Made by a program: the position numbers and the translations under genes. 64,000 nt of DNA from Siniperca chuatsi (Eukaryota; Chordata; Actinopteri; Centrarchiformes; Sinipercidae), in the NCBI RefSeq assembly GCF_020085105.1, contig NC_058055.1, positions 28,659,372-28,723,371 on the forward strand. Reading direction: 5' to 3'. Shown here piece after piece: positions 21,401-31,800 of this stretch (positions are counted from its first letter, which is position 1; the number at the start of each line of letters is the position of its first letter). The notes under the pieces are model-generated. The model did not search any database and had not been told where the DNA came from. It saw nothing but the letters and a program-made list of their open reading frames with translations.

Positions 21401-23208
21401 GACACCTTCTGTCCCCCCTCAGGCGTTACGAGAGCGTGGTGACCAAGCTGTACTCGGGGAACCAGTGCTGTCTGTGCAGCATGAGGTTCACCGCCGCTCA
21501 GACCGACATGTACGCCGACCACCTGGACTGGCACTTCAGGCAGAACCACGCCGGGAAGGTCGCCAGCAAGAAGATCACGCACCGCCGCTGGTACTACACC
21601 CTCAGGGTGAGAGCACGAACAGCTGGAGGCCTCCCAGAGGCTCTGCAGCTCTTTAAAAGCTTTGAATTCAGTTTCCTCAGAGAAGGAAAAGACTCTAGAA
21701 GGTTTTAAAGTCTTGACTTTAATGAAGCAAAGTGTTAAATCTCGTCTCGTGGCTTTTGTCATCAGGAATTATTGTTATTCACGATCAGGAAGTGCTGGGA
21801 AAAAGTGCTAAATAATTATCGTGATCAACATTCGACTCTGTGTTACAGACGGACAACAGTCGGTCCTGATGTTTAAACTCGTGTGTGTGTGTGTGTGTGT
21901 GTGTGTCAGGACTGGATCGAGTTTGAGGAGATCGCCGACCTGGAGGAGCGAGCGAAGAGTCACTTCTTCGAGAAGGAGAACGAGGAGGAGGTCCAGAAGA
22001 GCCAGGCGGCCGCGAAGGAGAAGGAGTTCCAGAGCGTGAAAGCCACCAAGGACCAAGTGGGCGAGGTGAGACCCGTCTCCCGTCAGACCTGCATCTGTCG
22101 GGGGCGGAAGACGGACTCCACAAGTCCAAGTGCTCGTCGTGCAGAATAATACGTTATATTACTGGATTCTAATCATTGATGCTTTAATGAGATTCAGCTG
22201 TGTAGTTTAATCTAATGATGATCGTAGAACCCAAGTCAAGTACAAGTACTTGAGTAAATGTACTTGGTTACTTTCCAGCACTGAAATATAGTTTCAGAGA
22301 CTGCAGACACAGCTGCGGTCAGTACGGTGGCCAGCAGGGACCAATCACAGATGAAGCTCGACAGGAAACGCGCCCCTCAGTTCACACTTTAGTTTTCCTT
22401 TGAGTTCTGGAGGAAAATATCCGGCGTGAGTTCGATCAGAAATAAAACGCTGTTGCTTTCTCCTCCTGCAGTTGTGTGAAATCTGTCAGGAGCCGTTCGA
22501 GACGTACTGGGTGGAGGAGGAGGAGGACTGGTTCCTGAAGAACGCCATCAGGGTCGACGACAAGGTACGCCGCCGCCACGCTCTGTTTTTAAAAGTCCTT
22601 TCTCACCTTTTATGGACCGAACGATCGCTGAGAAAATAATCTGCAGAACAGTCGATGATGAAAATAATCACAGGCCCGATCGAGTTGCACAACTTCTGTT
22701 TCTGACGAGTTTTAAACGGTCGCATTAGATTATTAAAATGAATCAGATCTCGGCACTCTGAACCGGAGTCACGTTGGTTTCTGAACGTGAAGTCTTCAGG
22801 CTGAAATCCTGATCTAACAAGATAACGATCGTTATGAATAAATGTTTTTCTCTCCACAGAACTTCCATCCCTCCTGCTTCGAAGATTATAAAAACGTAAG
22901 TAACTGAAGACCGAAATGTAGAAATAATAAGAAATAAAACCTTCAGACGTCTGACCCGCTGCCGTTTGTCTCCTCAGACGTCCTCGTACCTCGACGTCAC
23001 GCCGTCGCCCAACAAGGTGCTCGCTGACCACCCGCTGAGCGCCTTCGTGAAGAAGGAAGAGGAGGAGGAGGAGGATACTTCCTGTGCTGTCGCCGCCGCC
23101 TCGCTCAAACAGGAAGTCGAGTCTGAGGCCGGCGAGCTTCCCGATGTGAAAAAGGAGGAGCAGGAGGTTTTAACAGACGAAGTGCAATCTGATCAGAATA
23201 AACAGTAA
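9456..23208 (+). CDS. pcf11: Pre-mRNA cleavage complex 2 protein Pcf11
   Basis: Seventeen coding exons: 9456-9623, 11862-11987, 12314-12496, 13384-13590, 14985-15976, 16546-16720, 17258-17660, 18122-18265, 18773-20106, 20354-20420, 20616-20744, 20923-21049, 21423-21606, 21910-22065, 22472-22564, 22860-22895, 22978-23208. Sum 4,755 nt, 1,584 aa (human about 1,555), all phases closing. Domains in order: N-terminal CTD-interacting domain (from EDACREYQSSLEDLTFNSK, exons 1-3); Gln-rich helix QQLLAKQKQLLELQQKK (exon 4); basic RS/KR-rich linker (exon 5); degenerate RFDGP/RFEGP repeats (exon 9, about residues 985-1150); a first zinc finger CCLCSMRF...HLDWHFRQNH (exon 13) and a second CEICQEPF...FHPSCF (exons 15-16); acidic tail. 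PCF11 binds the RNA polymerase II CTD and CLP1 in cleavage factor II and drives 3'-end cleavage and termination. The start at 9456 has A at -3 and G at +4 and fits the homologous N-terminus; an in-frame ATG at 9381 is weaker. Confidence 0.97.
10725..11285 (+). promoter_or_regulatory. pcf11: Candidate intronic poly(A) signals in pcf11 intron 1
   Basis: Three AATAAA hexamers on the sense strand of the first intron: 10725-10730, 10980-10985 and 11280-11285. The last is preceded by a GCCCT/AGGGC hairpin near 11245-11260 and followed by GGGTGTGG. Vertebrate PCF11 is known to limit its own expression by premature polyadenylation in intron 1. Which hexamer, if any, is used cannot be told from sequence. 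Confidence 0.45.
13146..13260 (-). repeat. hAT-like non-autonomous element fragment
   Basis: Contains TGTAAAATCTTAATCTACAG and AATGTAGTGGAGTAAAAAGT, matching the interior of the CAGTGGTGGAA-ended repeat seen more completely at 57286-57725. Lies in pcf11 intron 3. Confidence 0.5.
14385..14962 (+). mobile_element. L2-like LINE 3' end
   Basis: Sense-oriented remnant in pcf11 intron 4. An ORF at 14554-14814 ends with GDRALAIRAPRLWINLPEDI and SFKSCLKTHFYLKA, the typical C-terminus of fish L2-type reverse-transcriptase proteins. It is followed by GTGCTCTATAAATAAAGTTT and a short TTA tail. The remnant contains only the end of ORF2, so it is 5'-truncated. Confidence 0.75.
16411..16432. repeat. (ATT)n microsatellite
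   Basis: About seven ATT units in pcf11 intron 5. Confidence 0.85.
21881..21906 (+). repeat. (GT)13 directly before a pcf11 3' splice site
   Basis: Twenty-six bases of GT followed immediately by CAG and exon 14 (starts 21910). No normal pyrimidine tract lies between repeat and AG. Confidence 0.95.
22147..22284. repeat. hAT-like non-autonomous element fragment
   Basis: Contains ATTACTGGATTCTAATCATT and ends with ACTTGAGTAAATGTACTTGG and TTTCCAGCACTG, the degenerate right terminus of the CAGTGGTGGAA family. In pcf11 intron 14. Confidence 0.5.
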
Positions 23209-23706
23209 CGCTGCTGCTGCCTCACCTTCACCTTTTCTTTGTTTTTGGAAGAAAAGGCGTTTTTACGTGCGGAGGCCGGGTCCTCGGCAACATAACATAA
23301 ATACATTTTTGTATTTGGATTCTGCGCGACCATTTCAGGTCTCCTGTTCTCTGTGAATCAAATGAAAACTGAACTGAAATCGTTTATTAAAAAAAAGAAA
23401 TGTTTCGTTTCCTTTTGGCTAAAGGATGTAAATGATTTAATTTATAAATTAAAGTATTTTTTGGTATCTCTGGTGTAACGGTGATTGAATCTAACGGCTG
23501 CAGTTTGCCGCCTGTTAGCCTGTACATAGTTGGATGGATTGATTGGTTTGACGAGTAGTTGCAGGTGTTGAGTTGCTTCTGGCTGCGTTAAAGGTAAGCA
23601 TCATCTGATTGGACAACCGAAGACTCCACCTGCTCTTCGGGAATCGCTCCTGCGGAGGATCGAAGTCGTCTTTTCGTTTGTTTTCTTTGGTCTCGAGTTG
23701 ATCTTC

Positions 23707-23712
23707 AATAAA
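23707..23712 (+). terminator. pcf11: pcf11 poly(A) signal
   Basis: AATAAA about 500 nt after the pcf11 stop, followed by GTTTGTGTGAACAGTG, a GU-rich downstream element. The 3' UTR would be about 23209-23730. Confidence 0.65.
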
Positions 23713-23734
23713 AGAGTCTGAAACTCGTTTGTGT

Positions 23735-24905
23735 GAACAGTGATTGATCTTTGACTGCTCTCAGTTTTATTGTCATTTGGGTTTCAAAACTAAAAATAAA
23801 GGTTTAGTGGATTTAAAGTTTCCGTCGTGTCGTGATTTCTTTCATCTGAAAAGTTTCAGTTTAAAAAAACGTCTTAAAAGGGAGACTTTTGTGTTTTTAG
23901 TGTTGTCTGCAGGTCTTTGCATCTTTATATCAAACCCACCTTTTGATTCTCCGTCCGGCTGCTTTTATTCTGACGGAGCAGCTGCACAAAGCGTGTTTCC
24001 TGCCTGCTGATCGATGAACTCTCCAAAACTCAACATTTTACAAACGTCACAAGACGTTTAAACTGTCGAACATTTAATGTGTTAAATATTTTATGTTTTT
24101 GTCATCGATGTTCTCCGCAACCAAAATCCAGTGGTGGAAGAAGCATTTTTGTTGTTTTATTGGTACTTTTACTAAAGTAAAATGTGAAGAATCTGAACAC
24201 AACGTTATAATTCTCTTTATTATCTTAAGATCGGAGTAACCGGAGTTCGTGAGTACAGATTATTACGTGTTTAAAGACTTTTTGAAGGAGTGCTGGAGTT
24301 ACACCTGCAGAGCACATTGACCACACAGGCCTAATGCTGTTTCCTTTCACCATCCTCCATCTTTAAATGCAGGCTGCTGCCTTCACAGCAGCGAGTCCTC
24401 CGTTTCTCAGCTTCGGTCACATTTTTAGTATTTTGTTGTTTATTAAATGTATTTATATCAGCGACCAGCTACAAAATGCATTAATCTCAAAAAGAAAAGA
24501 CGTACTTTGTTTCCACCTGTAGTCCCGCGGCAGGTGAACGGAAACAGCAAAACCATTATTTCCACTACTGATGGACCAACAACCTATTGAGACCCACACA
24601 CACAGACCTCACCCTTCAAACCAGGTCTGAACCTTCAAACAGCCCGTTAAGGTTGTGAGGACCGGCCAAAACGTCCTCACTCTGTAGGTAAAGCCCTCGG
24701 TCCCCACTATGTAGCGAGTACAAGTACACAGACACACAGTGGCACGTTTCATAGGAATAAACACAAAACAAACATCCAAAAGGTATAAAAACAGGTCGTC
24801 AAATTAACGCTGACAGACCGGCTGCTTAAAATCTGTTTTTTTTTTTTTTTTTTTAACGTCACGGGAAAAATATGGAAATTTAATTTATAAAATTATAAAA
24901 CCACA
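23735..24905. other. Convergent intergenic spacer between pcf11 and ccdc90b
   Basis: No exon seen. Holds a CAGTGGTGGAAGAAG terminus of a hAT-like element at 24131, a repeat with GAGGACCGGCCAAAACGTCC at about 24585-24745, and a 20-nt T homopolymer near 24836-24855. Confidence 0.6.
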
Positions 24906-24923
24906 CGTGCAGTTTTTAAAATC

Positions 24924-24929
24924 TTTATT
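24924..24929 (-). terminator. ccdc90b: ccdc90b poly(A) signal
   Basis: TTTATT on the plus strand, read as AATAAA on the minus strand, about 0.94 kb after the ccdc90b stop and followed by the short AT-rich end of the gene. Other minus-strand hexamers are less well placed. Confidence 0.5.
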
Positions 24930-25221
24930 TGTGACGGTCGCAGACATCGTCTGCAGTCCAGCAGCGAAACAAACACGTTCGGCTGCTTTATATTCGACAT
25001 GTTTCGGATAAATGATCTCGTAGTTTCAGTCAACTGACGTCAGGAAGCTCCAGACGTTGCTTCACTCTGAAGCTTTTACGTTTCAAACTGCTGATCAATA
25101 ATGAAACTATCAAAGAAAACAAGTGAACATCATTAAAAAACATTTTCTTGTTCTGACTAAAATCAGTTTCCAAAGCAGCGCGAGTTACATAAAAGCATCA
25201 AATATAAAAGCGTTTGTTCTT

Positions 25222-25690
25222 TTAAAGGGTCGGTTCAGGTACTCGTACTTTTGAGTATTTCCGTTACGTTTCTACTCCACTACATTTCAGAGAAGCACTC
25301 AGATCCTTTACTTAAGTAAAAGTAGCAATACCACAATGTAAAAGTACTCGTTTACAAGTAAAAATCCTACTTAAGTAAAAGTACAGAAGTATTATTAGCT
25401 GATACTTTAACTACATGACGCTGAAGTTTACTTGTAATGGAGTATTTTTTTTTTTACAATGGTGTATTTTCACTTAAAGAAATTATCTGAGTACTTCTTC
25501 CACCACTGAATATTTCTCTCTGAAATGTATATAAAAGTATAAAGTAGCATTAAATGGAAAGAAAAAGTACAAATACCTAAACTCTGTACTTACGTACAGT
25601 ACTTGAGTAAGTGTGGTAGCCCTCTAGTGTTTACTGAGCACATGAGTACATTTAGCTGATAATACTTACGTACTTCTACTTAAGTACGAT
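25222..25690. repeat. hAT-like non-autonomous repeat(s), TACTTAAGTA-rich
   Basis: Repeated TACTTAAGTAAAAGTA blocks and a terminus GTACTTCTTCCACCACTG ending at about 25507; a second fragment runs to about 25690. In the putative ccdc90b 3' UTR. Confidence 0.6.
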
Positions 25691-25864
25691 TTTAAATGCA
25701 AGACTGAAGTAAAACTCAGTGGAGATGAACTGAAGTTGGTTGAAGTTGCTTTAAACATGCAGCAGCAGCAGCAGCAGCGATGTCCCGGTCACTCCGTGTC
25801 CTCCGCAGCTAAACTGAAGTACTTTGCGTCGCGTATAAAGACGAGTTCAGCAGTTTGCGGATCT

Positions 25865-28800
25865 TCACCTCCACAGCCGGTAGACTCCCAGAGCGATGGC
25901 CAGGCAGGAGAACACCGTCGCTGGGGAGCAGCACAGGGGAGAACGCCTTCAGCCAACATCCCGATAATCATCGTAGAAAAGGTTTCAGTCGCAGTCGTCT
26001 GGACGCTGTTTTCAGAATCAAGACGTTTCGGCTCCCATCCGGAAGTCATTCTCAATTGTGAAAAAATGGGACGGAAACTAGAAATTTAAGCTACTGTGTT
26101 ACATAAGCCCCGCCCTCTGGGAGGAGTCTACCTGAGTATCTGTTAATAGCTAGTTTCACCTGAAACTGAGCTAATTGTTTCCATGATGGCCCAGTAATCA
26201 GTAATCAGGCCTATTGTTTTCTGGCTGCACCTCCCTCATCACTGTTAAGAACCTGATTAGCATGTGATTGGCTTGACCACGGTGTTAATACACTGTGGTA
26301 AACTTTGGACAGATTGAATCTCAGACCACCATTTCTGTTCAAAGAGGGGTTTTCTTTTTTCACAAAAATGGCTTCTTTGACTCCTCTTTCAAACCAACTC
26401 TTCTCTCTGCTTAGGATCTTCACCTCACTGTCTTCAAATGTGCGGTTTGTAGCTTTTAGATGCAAACGCACGGCGCTCTGTAATCCTGAGTTAGCGTGTC
26501 GTCTGTGCTGATAAAGTCTTTTGTGAAGCGGCTGTTTGGTCTCACCTGTGTACCGTTCTTTGCAGTTTTCCTCACTGCACTGAATGGAGTAAACTACATT
26601 ACTCTGTTTCTGTGTGGGCATCTTGTCCTTAGGGTGAACGAGTTTCTGTCTTAAAGTGTTGCCTGGTTTAAAGAAAACAGGAACATCGTGCTGTCTAAAG
26701 ATCCTTTGTAGTTTTTCAGACATACATAAGGAATGGAGACACCGTTCCTTCTTGGTTCTTGGACTACGACTGAAACCTTTTCTACGATAGAACACTCCTG
26801 GACGAATGAGGGACTACACCGACTTATACCGATAATCACACTTTCTTTCATTCTGTTTGTACGCTAAACCCCCGCCCCTCAACTGTGATTGTCCAATCGG
26901 CTTTCACGCCAGTAACCGTTCTGCGTGCTTTGAAGGACGTGGAAGAGGTTTACCTGCCAGGTAGCGGATCGTCTCCAGTTTGAGAGACTCCAGGACCGTC
27001 TTGAGCGAGGCCACCTGCAGGTCCATCTTCTTGTTGATCTCCATGTTGTCGTGTTCGAGGTCGGCTTTCTGGCCACAGGAGACACGTGGCGATGTCGCCA
27101 ACCGAACCACATCAAAAACAACCAATCACATCCCACACTGCTAAATTACTAAGTACACCCTCCTGTCCGTGGACAGGATGTCCCCCCAGGTGTAGTTCTA
27201 TACAGTCCATTTACCTTGTGATGGAACTCTGTGCTGGCCTCCATCAGCTTCTTCTCCTGTTCAGTAAACTGACAGAAAAACACAAAGTGAGGCAGCGGCC
27301 CGTGTAAACAGGAAGCACAATGCTGCCATAGATTCAGCGAATTACGATGTGAGCTACAACTTAAGACCTTAAGAGCTTCTGTAAGTGTTAAGATAAAGAA
27401 GTGACACCACCCCAGAAACACGGCATTAAAACGACGCGGTGAAAGTTGTTTTACTGACTGACAGTCTGACGCGGTGGCCGACGCTCGGTCTAAAGCCCAA
27501 ATTGTATTTAACAGACTTACAGGTGTTTCCTGACCACACCCCCTCCTGTTTTACACACAGCCAGAAGCTCGTGATGTTTGACGTTGACTAAACGCACAGG
27601 CAGAAACGGAGGTGATGAAAACGTATTTACCTGACAGACCGAGAGAGACAGAGGTGAATGTGAGGGACCGTATGAAAGTTATTGGGTTTATTATTGCCAG
27701 TTTATTAGGAACAGCTAGCTAAAACTATGCTGCTTTATACAGCCTTTATTAGTTTACGTTTTGTCATGTTGTTCCCAGCCGAACCAGCAGTCAGCAGCTC
27801 CTGTCTGCAGTGGACCCGTGGACGGACAGACAGCTGTCTCTGGATCACTGTGAGACTGAAGGAAACTTAAAAACAGCAGGATTCTCAGGCAGGTTCTGCA
27901 GCCGCTTTCTTCTCTGGCGTCTCAGCTGGTTTCTGGAGGTTTATTCTGGACGGACGTCAGAGACGATGACGTCCTCTGGAAGTGCGAGTCGCGCTGAACG
28001 ACTCGATGTGAGTTTCATGTCTGAGAGTTCAGACCTGACGGAGTTAGGACTCTGAGGAGGTTTCTGATGCTAAATGCTGCGTTCAGGCGTTCAGTGTAAT
28101 TTGTTGGTTGTTACAGACTCAAAGCATCACCAGATCGGTTTTACAGCTGAAACGATTAGTTGAGAAAATAATCGGCAGATTCATTGATAATGAAAATAAC
28201 TTAGTTGCGGCTCTAAACTGTTTAATATCTGGAGACATCAAGATATAAAGGTTCTGAATACATAAAACATACATACGTTCATAAAAACCTGATTGTCATG
28301 ACCACAGTCGTGTTTCTCATCACATCACTGTTTTCTATAAACAAATACATTTGAATTCTCTCCGTGTCTCTCAGGAGAGGACATCGTATCGCTGGAAGGT
28401 GCGTCTCTTCGTGTTTAACGTCATCTGCTGCGTGGCTGCCGCTTACTTCTCTCAGGAGGATTTTTTGCCTCGGTGAGCTCTGCTGCAGCTGCTGACCACG
28501 TTGATATGCAGCCGAATCAGTTGAGGTCAAAGTTCTGCAGCTGTTCAGTACGTGTACAAACTGATGTTTAACAAAGAACCGAAAAACTGCCTTTAAACTG
28601 AAACGACGACGCCGAGTCACCGCGAACGAATCGGTAGCTTTTAGCGCTGAAGCTCCTCGCCGGCCCGGCTGCGATTCACGGGACGTTCCTTCTTCATTAC
28701 AAGCCGATAACTCGTCAGTAACCGCCGGGATGTCAAGCTGACGTACGGGCCGGTGCTCTGAACGTCGGCACCGCGAAACAGCGTTTCTACACGCGTTCGT

Positions 28801-31800
28801 CACCTGAAGCGCGTCTGCTGGAACAGATGCGCTTCCACTTTCATCAGTCCAGCTGTGCGCTCTGATCGCTGCCAAAACGCGGGCGGCCTACACTCAATAC
28901 TGTACCTGAACGCATCCCGTCTGCGTGTAGCTGCTGCTTTCACTACACGGCTGCGATGCGTTCACTTACTGTCTGATGTAACCGTCGACACGCACTCACC
29001 ATGTCGGAGACCCTGCTGCTCTCCAGGTTGATGTCCAGTTTGGTTTCTGCTCGGACTTTCTGACTCTCCTCCTGAACACAAACAGAAAAATGTTGCTTTG
29101 TATTCCGACAGGCTGCGAACTAACTTCCCGTCTGAAAACTCCTCCTCACCTTCAGTCTGCTGTGTAGCTGCTCCAGCTCTCGCTTCATTTTCTACAGGAA
29201 AACCAGACTCAATTATACTTTTAGTTCTTACGTTTCGGATGTATCTGTGTGTACAAACAGTGAAACGATATCTTTTACATCCTTAAACTGTTCTTTAATA
29301 ATATTCTGAGTGATCGTAGAAAAGGTTTCAGTCGTAGTCGTCTGGACGCTGTTTTCAGAATCAAGACGTTTTTGTGAAAATGGTCTGAGAACTCAGAAAT
29401 TTAAGCTACTCTGTGTTACATAAGCCCCGCCCTCAGGAAGGAGTCTACCTGAGTGTCTGTTGATTAGCTAGTTTCACCTGAAAATGAGCTAATTGTTTCC
29501 ATAAGTCAGTTTCAGGTGAAACTAGCTAATCAACAGATACTCAGGTAGACTCCTTCCTGAGGGCGGGGCTTATGTAACACAGAGTAGCTTAAATTTCTGA
29601 GTTCTCAGACCATTTTCACAATTGAGAATAACTTCCGGATGGGAGCCAAACGTCTTGATTCTGAAAACAGCGTCCAGACGACTACGACTGAAACCTTTTC
29701 TACGATAGAAAACACTCCTGGACGAATGAGGGACTACACCGTCTCATTCTGAGTCATTATCAATACAGACTTATACATTTGTATATGTGGCATTTGTCTT
29801 GAATTCTGGCAGCTTTCTACTTTATTATTATTTAAACTCGTGAAATGAAAAGAGAGATTTAACGTGTCGTCGCACCGAGTTCTCAGATCGAAGGTTGGCG
29901 AACTCGCTCTTCTCCAGGATCACCATGTCCTTCCTGATGGAGTCCAGGTGAGCCATGATCTGCTGCACGGCGATTTCCTGTCGGAACGACAGACGAGGAG
30001 ACGGAATTCATTTGTTCATCATTACAGAGTTCATTTGTCTTAAAGGAGAGTTTTTCTCAGCGCGTAAAGGAACTTCACGCTTCAGCTCATCGTAAACCTG
30101 TGGAGATACGTGGTTTTCACTGGACAGGAAGTGTAATCTGTGAAGTAACTACAGCTGTCAAATGCAGTGAAGTGTAAAGTAACATAAAGCAGAAATACTC
30201 AAAGTACAAGTGGCTCACAGCGGTACTTCAGTACAGCGAGACGAGTTTCTCCTCGTCCTCGTCCCATCATGGCGGCTGTGGGCTCAGGTCTGCCTCTACC
30301 CGGCTCCCGGATTAAGTAAAGGTAATATACTGGATATCGGGGTGGGGGCTCGTTGTGTCTTACTTGTGTTGTAGTCCTAAAGGCGTCCTACCTGGTGGGA
30401 TCTGGTCACCATGTCTCTGTACACGATGTCCATGTTGGCCGTCGTCAGGGTGACCAGAGCTGAAACGACGAGCTCCGCCTGCCGCTTCTCCAGACCTGCA
30501 CAAGATGAAAACGTTTTTCTTTTCTGTCCAACGTGATCAGAGAGAGCGTCGGTCTGAACCGCGTCCTCGTGAAAACACACACGTTCAGAATCAAAAGGTC
30601 AAAGCTGAAACCCGCAACTTTCATTTGTTGTTTTAATTATAGAAACTTTCTTTTATTGCGAAGCAAACGACGAGCTGCGTGTTTGCTGCACGAAAGCCGG
30701 ACAGACTGTCAACACGTTTCTGATCAAACTACTTTTATCTTTGTTTCAAACTCAACGACAGTTTGTCTCCCATCCAGAAGCTAGCAGCTAACAGCTAGCA
30801 GCTAACAGCCAGCAGCTAGCAGCTAACAGCTAGCAGCCAGCAGCCAGCAGCTAGCAGCCAACAGCTAGCAGCCAGCAGCTAGCAGCCAACAGCTAGCAGC
30901 CAGCAGCCAACAGCCAGCAGCCAACAGCTAGCAGCTAGCAGCCAACAGCTAGCAGCCTATAGCCAGCAGCTAGCAGCCTATAGCCAGCAGCTAGCAGCCA
31001 ACAGCCAGCAGCTAACAGCTAGCAGCTAGCAGCCAACAGCTAGCAGCCTATAGCCAGCAGCCCGCAGCTAGCAGCCAACAGCTAGCAGCCAACAGCTAGC
31101 AGCCAGCAGCTAGCAGCCAACAGCTAGCAGCCAGCAGCTAACAGCTAGCAGCCAGCAGCCAACAGCTAGCAGCCAACAGCTAGCAGCCAACAGCCAGCAG
31201 CTAACAGCTAGCAGCTAGCAGCCAACAGCTAGCAGCCTATAGCCAGCAGCTAACAGCCAGCAGCCAGCAGCTAGCAGCCAACAGCTAGCAGCCTATAGCC
31301 AGCAGCTAGCAGCCAGCAGCCAGCAGCTAGCTGAACTTCCCTGTTTCAGTCCCGATGCGCTGCTGTCGTCTTTTAGCTCAATAAATGACAAACATTATTT
31401 TCTAAATTCGTTAGTTTTAGTTCCGGCAGTGAAGTATTTCACCTTCAGTCATTATCTGAGACAGTAAACGCTTCCTCACCGCTGCTCTGCAGCTCCGTCA
31501 CCATGGCGTGGGAGTCGAAGGTGAGCTTTCGCTGCTCCAGAGGCGTTAATTCAACTTTCCTCAGGTCGAAGGTCGCCACGGGGACCGTCACATGGAAACC
31601 TATCACACACACACACACACACATTTAGCCTGTTTTTGGGGTACATTTAAAAACTTAAAGAGGCGTTTGCTTCCTTGCTGTGAGTTCAGGTTGATCCCGC
31701 TCTCGTGTCTGTACAGTAAATATGAAGCTACAGCTAGCAGCTGGTTAGCTTAGCTTAGCTCAGAGGAGGAGGAAGGACTCAGATGTTTTCCTTCAGGAAT

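Noticed and set aside
30780..31331. CRISPR-like repeat array
   Set aside because: Units are contiguous with no unique spacers, and the genome is eukaryotic.
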